From the IMG/VR virus record IMGVR_UViG_3300046777_002658, positions 1 through 64,000 of that record: a stretch of 64,000 nucleotides of DNA; one strand, 5' to 3'. The translations under genes were made by a program, and so were the position numbers. The notes under the pieces are model-generated. The model was given only the letters and a program-made list of their open reading frames with translations, did no database searches and was not told where the DNA came from. Shown here piece by piece: positions 54,851 to 60,795 of this stretch. The DNA is from a virus. Positions within the stretch are counted from its first letter, which is position 1. Every line of letters begins with the position of its first letter.

Positions 54851-54869
54851 TTGGTTTGTGGCTGATGCG
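54832..54869 (+). repeat. Short imperfect tandem repeat at gene end
   Basis: TGGTTTGTGACTGATGCG is repeated as TGGTTTGTGGCTGATGCG directly after the stop codon. This looks like a local duplication. Confidence 0.7.
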
Positions 54870-54902
54870 AAAAAGTTAGACTAGGTGGTAATAATTAAAA
54901 AA

Positions 54903-55916
54903 ATGACTTTAACAATAAACACTCAACAGGAAGTAGATAATAAGTTTTTAGGTGTAGGAGGCTATCAACTGGTTCAAGAGTACCTTTCTGAACAAGAGTT
55001 AATAGACTCTGTACTATTTGGTGGTCAAACTATATTTCTATCACTTTTTTCAACAGCTGAAGGTAAGCCGACAATAGTAGAGAATTTAGTAGAGCATGGA
55101 TACCAGCCTGATTCTTTGCTGGCAGTCTTAAACTCTAAGTTTGAACTTCTAGCCCAGAAAGTTCTTGAACCCACTGTTATTGCTGGAGAGACCATCTATC
55201 AATATGGCTTAACAGAAGATGAACGCCTTTTACTTTTTAGAAAACATCTAGGAAGGTTTTTCTTCTCATTTGAAACTAGACAAGGTGTAAAGGTTATCCA
55301 AGTCTTTAGCCTGACAGAAATACCTCCTAGTGAGCAGAACGCTTTGCTAAGTCTATGGAGAACCCAAGCGGAGTCCTTGTCTAACCAACAATCAAATATT
55401 GATGAACTTTTTATTAAACCAGTTACACAAAACCAGGTAAATTTATTTATATCTGAAACACAAAGTATATCTCTTCTATCGCCTGTAAATGAGCAAGTGT
55501 TTCTCAAGGGAGATTCTATTTACATCTCTACTAGTAATAGTGTAGTAATAGCTTTTAAAGCTGTGCATCAGGAACTTGATGAGGAATATCTGCAACTAAC
55601 AGAAAACTCCTTAACAGCTGTACTGTCATCTTTAAACTACACACTAATTCATAGAGACTTAGTTGACAACTCACAGTATTGGCTTTTAAGTGGAGGGGAT
55701 ACAAGACTAGACGTTCATTTCAACGCTGGGTTAGTTGATAAAGTCTATAAGTTGCAGTTTACCACTCTACGTTTAAGCAACACTGAAGGAAGTGGCTTAA
55801 GCAGATTAAAATACAGAGACGGGCTTTATATTTTAAAAGCTGCGAGTAAGTTTGACCCACTGCAGCCTTCAAAAACTATTAAGTTGTCAGCTACAGCTAG
55901 TCTACTAGAAGGATAA
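54903..55916 (+). CDS. Hypothetical tail-region protein (337 aa)
   Basis: ATG 54903 chosen; a GTG start six codons upstream overlaps the AGGTGG ribosome-binding site. Alternating helix and strand, no recognised motif. It ends 12 nt inside the convergent RHH gene. Confidence 0.55.
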   Translation: MTLTINTQQEVDNKFLGVGGYQLVQEYLSEQELIDSVLFGGQTIFLSLFSTAEGKPTIVENLVEHGYQPDSLLAVLNSKFELLAQKVLEPTVIAGETIYQYGLTEDERLLLFRKHLGRFFFSFETRQGVKVIQVFSLTEIPPSEQNALLSLWRTQAESLSNQQSNIDELFIKPVTQNQVNLFISETQSISLLSPVNEQVFLKGDSIYISTSNSVVIAFKAVHQELDEEYLQLTENSLTAVLSSLNYTLIHRDLVDNSQYWLLSGGDTRLDVHFNAGLVDKVYKLQFTTLRLSNTEGSGLSRLKYRDGLYILKAASKFDPLQPSKTIKLSATASLLEG

Positions 55917-56177
55917 TCTATCGTTTACTGCAGAGAGGTAACTATAAAGAACAGATAGATTAGCTTTATGCAAGGGAGTTAGACCTGTGTTTAGTAAAAC
56001 CCTGATGTTTGCTATTAAAAGGTCTAATTTTTTTAGTTCGTAAAAGTCTAGCAAAAACTCAACTAACTCGCTCTGCGTCAAACCTTTCTCTGCTGCCAGA
56101 CTTTTCAATGATTGAGTTGTATCTGGGGTTAGAGCAATCACAAATTTGCTGGTACGCTTTGTCTCTTTCCTGCCCAT
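55905..56177 (-). CDS. Ribbon-helix-helix DNA-binding protein
   Basis: 90 residues. KFVIALTPDTTQSLKSLAAE then KGLTQSELVEFLLDFYE gives a short strand, helix, turn and helix, as in CopG/Arc-type repressors. Its start lies inside the preceding minus-strand ORF (119-nt overlap in another frame). Probably a local transcriptional regulator. Confidence 0.65.
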   Translation of the reverse strand: MGRKETKRTSKFVIALTPDTTQSLKSLAAEKGLTQSELVEFLLDFYELKKLDLLIANIRVLLNTGLTPLHKANLSVLYSYLSAVNDRLSF

Positions 56178-56439
56178 CTAAGTTTACTATTTCTCTATAT
56201 AATTCAACTATTTTTCTAGTGTCTTCCCGGAGGATACTATTGCTAACAGAATCTTCTGCACAGAGAGAGTAAAACATAGGGTCTAGCAGCAAAAAGCCTT
56301 TAAACCTTAACTGTACCTCTGTGTCTTGTAGAAGAACCTGAAGGTTGTTATACTCTAAAATTGTGAGCCCACCTTTCTGTTCTACTTTTAGTTTACTAAT
56401 AAACTTAACAAACAAGAATATCTTCTTTAAAAAATTCAT
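56059..56439 (-). CDS. Hypothetical protein overlapping RHH gene
   Basis: 126 residues beginning MNFLKKIFLFVKFISKLKVE, a basic amphipathic or membrane-like start. The last 39 codons overlap the RHH gene. It lies 4 nt after the PAAR gene. Either a true overlapping gene or a frame whose end has drifted. Confidence 0.5.
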   Translation of the reverse strand: MNFLKKIFLFVKFISKLKVEQKGGLTILEYNNLQVLLQDTEVQLRFKGFLLLDPMFYSLCAEDSVSNSILREDTRKIVELYREIVNLDGQERDKAYQQICDCSNPRYNSIIEKSGSRERFDAERVS

Positions 56440-56443
56440 GGTC

Positions 56444-56746
56444 TTAACCTACTAAAACGTTAGCTGCACCTGGTCCTCTTGTAGCTCCAGTACAATGATT
56501 GCGATCGCCTACTCTATGAGCAGGTGAACCCTGGATTAAAACTTTAGAAGAGCCTGTAGTTAAAAAGCAAGGTCCACCGCAGAAAGCTAGGTCTCCAACT
56601 GTAGCAGGAGGTCTCCCAGCGACTAAAACCAGAGAAGCCTTACAGGAAGATATAAAACCACCAGGTACGTATGGTCCTCTTTTAGGATGAGGACAAACAG
56701 TAGTGTTAGGACAGCCAATTCCGTCAAACAGCAAAGCTTGAAACAT
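56444..56746 (-). CDS. PAAR-type spike-tip protein
   Basis: 100 residues rich in Gly, Cys and Pro. Repeats such as GRPPATVGDLAFCGG and GSPAHRVGDRNHCTGAT fit the PAAR pattern (PAA/PAH-R-GD). PAAR proteins form the sharp tip of contractile tails or type VI secretion spikes and bind a metal through Cys/His. Its ATG overlaps the end of the upstream gene. Confidence 0.8.
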   Translation of the reverse strand: MFQALLFDGIGCPNTTVCPHPKRGPYVPGGFISSCKASLVLVAGRPPATVGDLAFCGGPCFLTTGSSKVLIQGSPAHRVGDRNHCTGATRGPGAANVLVG

Positions 56747-57573
56747 TAGCTTCCTCCCTCTGTATCAGTGGATAAATAAGCAACCCATTTAACAAAGTAA
56801 TCTCCATCTAACAGAGCGGCTATCTGTGAGTTAAGAAGGCTGGTCTCTAGAACATCACCTTCTGGCTCCAAAGTTAAGGGCAAAAATGTAGTAGGTAAAT
56901 CTGGTATTTCGATAGCATTATAGTTCTCATTTAAAAACCTCTGAAGAGTTATCTGATATTGATTTTGGTTTAAAGTTGGTGGGTAATCCCCTGGCTTTTT
57001 AGTCTGGCTAAAGTTGGCTAGAGGAATAGTAAACTTTGGCATCCCAGGATTAGAAATAGCACTCCGGGCTTCCCCTTGTACTTTTGGTATTCTGTCAGAG
57101 CTATCAATTATTTCCCTAGCCTCGTTTACACATATATTATGTCTACCATCCCACACCTTGCTACTCTTTTGAGGAACAGGTACACCAGGAAATACATACA
57201 TAGAGCTGGTTCTTGAAAAATAACTGTCAGCCCCCCAATCGTAGTTAAAAGGGTTAGCAGGCGGGTACAACAACTCTTCTGCTTTAGGAGCCGGCGCTGG
57301 CTGTACAAAAGAGTAGCAATCAGAGTATAACTCAAGGTCAACAGCAAACCCAAGATGTCTTAGTTTAATGGGATTACTAGAAAGCCTGTAAAACACATGG
57401 CTTCTTTGATAAGTAATCAGGGTTCCATCCGGAGCTGCTAGATTTGAAGCTGTAACAGTCTCTACTTCCTCTAAGAAAGAAAGTTGGGGTGCTGGACTAG
57501 AAAAAGTTCTAGAACCTAAATATACGTCCTGCAAGGTTGGAGTAACAATCGGAGATATTGGTTTGTATTCCAT
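56746..57573 (-). CDS. Hypothetical baseplate-like protein (275 aa)
   Basis: Beta-rich with Pro/Tyr and many aromatic residues; coupled to the PAAR gene by a one-base overlap. Likely a virion component linked to the spike tip. No family recognised. Confidence 0.55.
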   Translation of the reverse strand: MEYKPISPIVTPTLQDVYLGSRTFSSPAPQLSFLEEVETVTASNLAAPDGTLITYQRSHVFYRLSSNPIKLRHLGFAVDLELYSDCYSFVQPAPAPKAEELLYPPANPFNYDWGADSYFSRTSSMYVFPGVPVPQKSSKVWDGRHNICVNEAREIIDSSDRIPKVQGEARSAISNPGMPKFTIPLANFSQTKKPGDYPPTLNQNQYQITLQRFLNENYNAIEIPDLPTTFLPLTLEPEGDVLETSLLNSQIAALLDGDYFVKWVAYLSTDTEGGS

Positions 57574-57716
57574 ATGTAAAAAAGATATTACCTACAAGTA
57601 TAGCTTATACAAGCTTTGCGATCACTCAAAGAAAAATATACGCAGATTTTTTGGGATTAAAAATAAGAAAAAAGAAAGCCGGGGTGTGTCTGGAAAAACA
57701 AATGAAGAGGTAAACA

Positions 57717-57870
57717 GAAAAGCAAAGGCGGAGCTGGGAGAAAAGCAAAGGCGGAGCTGGGAGAAAAGTAAGGTCGGAGCTGGGAGAAAAGTAAGGTCGG
57801 AGCTGGTAGAAGAATCAAAGGCGGAGCTGGGAGAAAAATTGATAGCTGGTAGAAAAATTGATAGCTGGTA
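57717..57870. repeat. Purine-rich tandem repeats
   Basis: Five units of 23-24 nt around GGCGGAGCTGGGAGAAAAG, in two variants (CAAAGGCGG and TAAGGTCGG), then two 19-nt units with TTGATAGCTGGTAGAAA. The block is nearly pure purine on the plus strand. ORFs crossing it on both strands are simple repeat products and are not annotated. Confidence 0.85.
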
Positions 57871-57954
57871 GAGGTTGATGAATAGTGCTTCCAGAAGGTA
57901 AGCCGGGGTTCTGAAAACGAACAATTCCTGGCTTGTTTTATGGGAGCTACCAAG

Positions 57955-57987
57955 CCCCTGACGAACTGTTCGTCAGGGGTATTTTTT
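57955..57987 (+). terminator. Intrinsic terminator with GACGAAC core
   Basis: CCCCTGACGAAC-T-GTTCGTCAGGGG followed by TATTTTTT. Twelve-pair stem. No plus-strand gene is recognised directly upstream, so it may end a non-coding transcript across the tandem repeats. Confidence 0.85.
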
Positions 57988-57995
57988 GTTCTTTA

Positions 57996-58011
57996 TAGGC
58001 GCTTAGAGCGG
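57996..58011 (+). promoter_or_regulatory. Variant leader element before 58021 gene
   Basis: TAGGCGCTTAGAGCGG contains CGCT-TAG-AGCG, close to the CCGCTTAGAGCGG of the leader at 59785. It is located 10-25 nt before the ATG. Confidence 0.5.
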
Positions 58012-58020
58012 TTTTGCATC

Positions 58021-58743
58021 ATGTCTATTATCACTACTTCTTTCCTCTCTCTCTCTACCGACTCTTCCTACAGCATTTGGGTGTCAGCACCCAAAGCTGT
58101 GGGCATACACGCCCTCCACAACGGTCTAGCCCCAGCAGGGGGGTATGACCGTAAAAGCAAAGCTAGAGTAAAATCTAGCGGTACTTTAGAGTACCGCTGG
58201 AGTTTGGAGGACAGAGTTCTCCGCCCGGCTCATGCTCGCACTCTCTCGCCCCTTTACGGAGCCTTCACTAACCGACCAGAGCAGTCTTCCCTCGACCGTA
58301 GTAGTCGAGGGAACGGTAGAGTATGCCTAAAGATTAATCTTCAGGCAGTCCTCCCTTGGACAACCTGCACGAAGGGAGACTCGTACTCCCAAGGTAGAAA
58401 GGCAGTGGTTCTGCCTCTCTCTAAGGTTAAATTAGAACTTAAAAGGGCTGGCAACCCTTGGTTCTATTCTGACCGTTGCGATAACGGCAGGCAGCCTGGC
58501 GAAGAGACGCTCACTAGGGAACTGTGGAGGCTAAACGAAAGCCTGCGCCAGTCTTGGAAAGAAGGCTCTATTACCAAGGAGCAGTACGAACTGCTCCTGG
58601 AAGAGGGGGAGAGAAAGCTTATTGAACAATGGGAGGAGGAGAGAAAAAGGAAATGGTGGGAGTATACGCTCCCGTATGTAGAAGTACAAATATGGAGGGA
58701 GGTCACTCCTTCCATGATTGAGGACTGGATAATATTCGACTAG
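58021..58743 (+). CDS. Hairpin-tiled gene 1, unknown protein (240 aa)
   Basis: I choose ATG 58021, after the terminator; a longer frame begins inside the terminator region. The protein has an odd, low-family-likeness N-terminal part and a Glu/Lys/Trp-rich C-terminal part (ITKEQYELLLEEGERKLIEQ, then WEEERKRKWWEYTL). The DNA is crowded with perfect stems, e.g. TTTGGGTG/CACCCAAA 58076-58095, AGCGGTACT/AGTACCGCT 58177-58198, TTCCCTCGAC/GTCGAGGGAA 58288-58313, AGGAGCAGT/ACTGCTCCT near 58577-58598. A terminator follows directly. Coding or partly structural RNA remains open. Confidence 0.6.
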   Translation: MSIITTSFLSLSTDSSYSIWVSAPKAVGIHALHNGLAPAGGYDRKSKARVKSSGTLEYRWSLEDRVLRPAHARTLSPLYGAFTNRPEQSSLDRSSRGNGRVCLKINLQAVLPWTTCTKGDSYSQGRKAVVLPLSKVKLELKRAGNPWFYSDRCDNGRQPGEETLTRELWRLNESLRQSWKEGSITKEQYELLLEEGERKLIEQWEEERKRKWWEYTLPYVEVQIWREVTPSMIEDWIIFD

Positions 58744-58747
58744 TCCT

Positions 58748-58777
58748 AACCCCTACTCGTGTGAGTAGGGGTTTTTT
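58748..58777 (+). terminator. Intrinsic terminator
   Basis: AACCCCTACTC-GTGT-GAGTAGGGGTT followed by a T-run. Eleven pairs, right behind the 58021 gene. Confidence 0.9.
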
Positions 58778-58790
58778 CTTACAGAATTTT

Positions 58791-58808
58791 AAGCCTGTAA
58801 GGAGGCTT
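58791..58808 (+). promoter_or_regulatory. Hairpin masking the ribosome-binding site
   Basis: AAGCCT-GTAAGG-AGGCTT. The Shine-Dalgarno GGAGG (58801-58805) lies in the loop and 3' arm, 8 nt before ATG 58813, so translation may depend on opening this stem. Confidence 0.55.
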
Positions 58809-58812
58809 TAAA

Positions 58813-59325
58813 ATGTCAGTAAACGGTTTCGGATGCGAAAAAATGATAAAAGGACTTTTAGCAGAGGCTGGTTATAGCCTCAGCACCAAAATGGAAATTA
58901 AGAACCTGCTGGAGGCAGCAGGTTCTTACGTTGGTAGGTTTGAGAAATCCTACCAGCAGCGAACAGGTAAGTGTGTTCGTTGGCAGTCTAAAACTGCAGA
59001 GTTTGTTTTAGACCACATCTACAAAATCGACATTTTAGTAGATGTTTGTGGTAAGAGCTACGGCGTGCAACTTACCACAAATCCCTACGCCGTAGAAGAA
59101 AAGGTAGAGGTCATAGAAAACCGATGGAAGGCTGGCCTTTACCATAGAGGTGGTATAGCCTCTATAAGCGTAGTGCTTGTGAAAGAGGGACAGCTCGACT
59201 CGTTGTTGAGCTGGACTGACCAACAGCGCGACTCTGTTAAAGAGCAGATCTATGACTTAATAGACTTGCTGATTGACTGTGAAGATACTGGTCAAGTCGG
59301 TCAGTTTACTATAAGACTTCCTTAA
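58813..59325 (+). CDS. Hairpin-tiled gene 2, possible PD-(D/E)xK-like protein
   Basis: 170 residues. The centre (VLDHIYKIDILVDVCGKSYG then VQLTTNPYAVEEKVEVIENRW) has the D...(Q)xT arrangement of some restriction-endonuclease-like folds, a weak match. The coding DNA contains at least eleven perfect stems: AAGAACCTGCTG/CAGCAGGTTCTT at 58900-58927 (12 bp, GAGG loop), GTCTAAAAC/GTTTTAGAC at 58986-59013, and two interleaved stems of 11 and 9 bp at 59045-59095 that could form a pseudoknot. A terminator follows. Confidence 0.65.
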   Translation: MSVNGFGCEKMIKGLLAEAGYSLSTKMEIKNLLEAAGSYVGRFEKSYQQRTGKCVRWQSKTAEFVLDHIYKIDILVDVCGKSYGVQLTTNPYAVEEKVEVIENRWKAGLYHRGGIASISVVLVKEGQLDSLLSWTDQQRDSVKEQIYDLIDLLIDCEDTGQVGQFTIRLP

Positions 59326-59330
59326 ATAAA

Positions 59331-59358
59331 AACCCACTCAATCTTGAGTGGGTTTTTC
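59331..59358 (+). terminator. Intrinsic terminator
   Basis: AACCCACTCA-ATCT-TGAGTGGGTT plus T-run; ten pairs, starting 6 nt after the stop of the 58813 gene. Confidence 0.9.
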
Positions 59359-59367
59359 TTGAAAACT

Positions 59368-59418
59368 ACAGCCGCGTAGGAAGATTAACCCCCCCTCCCC
59401 TCATATTGAGGGGTTTTT
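59368..59418 (+). promoter_or_regulatory. Leader plus terminator without a gene ('empty cassette')
   Basis: ACAGCCGC (59368-59375) and GTAGGAAGATT are followed directly by the terminator CCCCTCA-TAT-TGAGGGG-TTTTT (59397-59418). No ORF fits between them. It looks like a cassette that has lost its gene, or a tiny RNA unit. Confidence 0.6.
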
Positions 59419-59428
59419 ATGTTTTTTT

Positions 59429-59448
59429 ACAGCCGCTTAGGAGGCTTT
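59429..59448 (+). promoter_or_regulatory. ACAGCCGC leader of 59449 gene
   Basis: ACAGCCGCTTAGGAGGCTTT contains the Shine-Dalgarno GGAGG and a partial AGCC/GGCT stem. The gene's ATG follows directly. Confidence 0.6.
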
Positions 59449-59742
59449 ATGTCCCACAAGAATATAGAAAAGAACCCAGCGGGGTTTCTCAAGACTTTCC
59501 GCTGTAAGGCGGAAGCTATCCTGAACCAAGCTTCAAAGCTTGGCTACTCCTACTCTCAGCCTGAGAAGAGGGAGTTAACTCTTGAGGAGTTATTCAAAGA
59601 CTCAAGAAGGTTACTACACCTGCTCACTCTCTGCAGAGAGTGGTGTACAAGAAAGTACGACTTAGAAACTGATGATGCTTTTATAGACATCATCAACAAG
59701 ATAGACTACCTCGCTAAGAGGTATGGAAACGGCGTGTTCTAG
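59449..59742 (+). CDS. Hairpin-tiled gene 3, unknown protein (97 aa)
   Basis: ATG 59449 chosen after GGAGG; an ATG at 59419 is inside the leader. The product (MSHKNIEKNPAGFLKTFRCK ...) is helical, with no recognised family. Its short coding sequence holds at least eight perfect stems: CCAAGCTT/AAGCTTGG 59526-59543, the palindrome CACTCTCTGCAGAGAGTG inside TACACC/GGTGTA 59615-59647, GATGATG/CATCATC 59671-59694, TACCTC/GAGGTA 59707-59723. Terminator directly follows. Confidence 0.65.
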   Translation: MSHKNIEKNPAGFLKTFRCKAEAILNQASKLGYSYSQPEKRELTLEELFKDSRRLLHLLTLCREWCTRKYDLETDDAFIDIINKIDYLAKRYGNGVF

Positions 59743-59747
59743 CAATT

Positions 59748-59776
59748 TACCCCAACTAATCAGTTGGGGTATTTTC
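59748..59776 (+). terminator. Intrinsic terminator
   Basis: TACCCCAACT-AATC-AGTTGGGGTA plus TTTT. Ten pairs. Confidence 0.88.
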
Positions 59777-59784
59777 TGTCATTT

Positions 59785-59804
59785 ACAGCCGCTTAGAGCG
59801 GCGT
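59785..59804 (+). promoter_or_regulatory. ACAGCCGC leader of 59811 gene
   Basis: ACA followed by GCCGCT-TAG-AGCGGC, a perfect 6-bp stem with a three-base loop, then GTGAACCC and the GTG start. Confidence 0.6.
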
Positions 59805-59810
59805 GAACCC

Positions 59811-60464
59811 GTGTCTTTTATCAAGAAATTGTTTGGCTTCTTTTCTTCTAACTCTTCAGCCCCTAAAGAGGTTGACTTGCTGGAAATTGCCCAGCAGAAC
59901 CTGGATAAGGTTAAGGCAGAAGCCGCTACCTTGAAAGATGTTGAAGCTAAAAAGAAAGCTGAAGAGCTAAGGCTGATTGAAAGAGCGGCTAAACTAGCCT
60001 CGATTGACAGAGAGCTAGAGTCCACCTTTGACTATATGTCTAAAGGTCATAAGAGGCTGAAGAAGATTGAGAAGCGGATTGCTACTCAAAAGCAGGAGGA
60101 GCAAGAGCAGCTCCAAGCTCACTTCTCCAAAGCTAGGGAGCTGAGAATGAAGTTTGAAGCCTCCCTCTGGGAGGAGGATGAGGACGAGTCTCAAACTCCT
60201 CCACCCGCAAAACCAGCACCAGCACCCGCACCAGCACCAGCACCAGCACCAGCACCCGCACCCGCACCCGCTCCAGCACCCGCACCCGCAAAACCAGCAT
60301 CTGTACCCGCACCCGCACCCGCTCCCGTTGCTCCACCCGCAGCTGCAGTTTCTTCTCAGGCTCCCGAAGAGCCTGAAGAAAGGCCAAAAGCGGAAAAGAG
60401 CGTAATAAAGGAGAGAGGAAAGAACCCCAATGTTGGGGAAATTCCTCCAGTGAATCTTAGATAG
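59811..60464 (+). CDS. Coiled-coil protein with Pro-Ala hinge
   Basis: 217 residues from GTG 59811. Amphipathic N-terminus (MSFIKKLFGFFSSNSSAPKE), a long Lys/Glu/Ala coiled coil (about residues 20-115), an acidic patch, then more than 30 residues of alternating Ala-Pro (about residues 128-175) and a charged tail. The layout suggests a membrane- or particle-anchored rod with a stiff spacer. Internal hairpins are fewer than in the three preceding genes. The AP block is a DNA repeat prone to length change. Confidence 0.7.
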   Translation: MSFIKKLFGFFSSNSSAPKEVDLLEIAQQNLDKVKAEAATLKDVEAKKKAEELRLIERAAKLASIDRELESTFDYMSKGHKRLKKIEKRIATQKQEEQEQLQAHFSKARELRMKFEASLWEEDEDESQTPPPAKPAPAPAPAPAPAPAPAPAPAPAPAPAKPASVPAPAPAPVAPPAAAVSSQAPEEPEERPKAEKSVIKERGKNPNVGEIPPVNLR

Positions 60465-60471
60465 ATAACTT

Positions 60472-60515
60472 AACCCCTATAAGGCGCATGACCCCTTATA
60501 GGGGTTATTTTTTTA
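60472..60515 (+). terminator. Intrinsic terminator
   Basis: AACCCCTATAAGG (60472-60484) pairs with CCTTATAGGGGTT (60494-60506), 13 bp, then ATTTTTTT. Confidence 0.92.
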
Positions 60516-60519
60516 TGTC

Positions 60520-60670
60520 CAACAGGACAGTGCGCTGACTCAGCACCCTAGCCCCCAGTGGCAGGAATCCGGGATTTAATTGACCGGGAAGTTAGCGACA
60601 AATGGGATGTAAGTCCAAGAAACTGAACCCCGGTAAGGTACAGCCGCGCTAGTACAGCCGCACCCCAAAA
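60520..60670 (+). ncRNA. Structured RNA, possibly omega-RNA (HEARO)-like
   Basis: The 331-nt gap before the BRO gene has no ORF. It contains CAGTGGCAGGAATCCGGG, then ACCGGG (about 60585) that can pair with CCCGGT (about 60630), enclosing AAGTTAGCGAC, TGGGATGTAAGTCC and AAGAAACTGAA. These unpaired-looking blocks remind me of the conserved core of HNH-associated HEARO/omega RNAs. Two ACAGCCGC copies (60640, 60654) follow, then a terminator. No IscB/IsrB gene is adjacent. The assignment is tentative. Confidence 0.4.
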
Positions 60671-60680
60671 TCATTTCTGC

Positions 60681-60708
60681 AACGAAGAGTTCGTCGTGGG
60701 TTATTTTT
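60681..60708 (+). terminator. Terminator, partial GACGAAC-family stem
   Basis: ACGAA-GAG-TTCGT with a T-rich tail (TTATTTTT). A shorter relative of the terminators at 57955 and 62004. Confidence 0.6.
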
Positions 60709-60764
60709 ACTATTTATAAGACTACTTTAAACATAAAGATAGCGCGAAGCCGTAAGCCCTGCGC

Positions 60765-60770
60765 TATAAT
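60765..60770 (+). promoter_or_regulatory. Possible -10 box of BRO gene
   Basis: TATAAT, 26 nt before ATG 60796, directly after the stem AGCGC/GCGCT (60741-60765). No clear -35 box; low confidence. Confidence 0.35.
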
Positions 60771-60795
60771 CAGTATAGTAATTGAGTTTCTTACT

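Noticed and set aside
3292-56506. HIP1 octamers as regulatory sites
   Set aside because: GCGATCGC is a genome-wide cyanobacterial motif found inside genes; used only as evidence for host type.
57717-57870. CRISPR-like array
   Set aside because: The repeats are directly adjacent with no unique spacers, and no cas genes are present.
57563-57953. ORFs on both strands across the tandem repeats
   Set aside because: Their proteins are only repeat translations (Glu/Lys/Arg on one strand, Ser/Phe/Leu on the other), without family likeness or ribosome-binding sites.
60133-60405. Alternative-frame ORFs over the Ala-Pro repeat
   Set aside because: They are shadows of the repeat in the 59811 gene, giving only simple His/Pro/Gln or Val/Arg/Leu runs.
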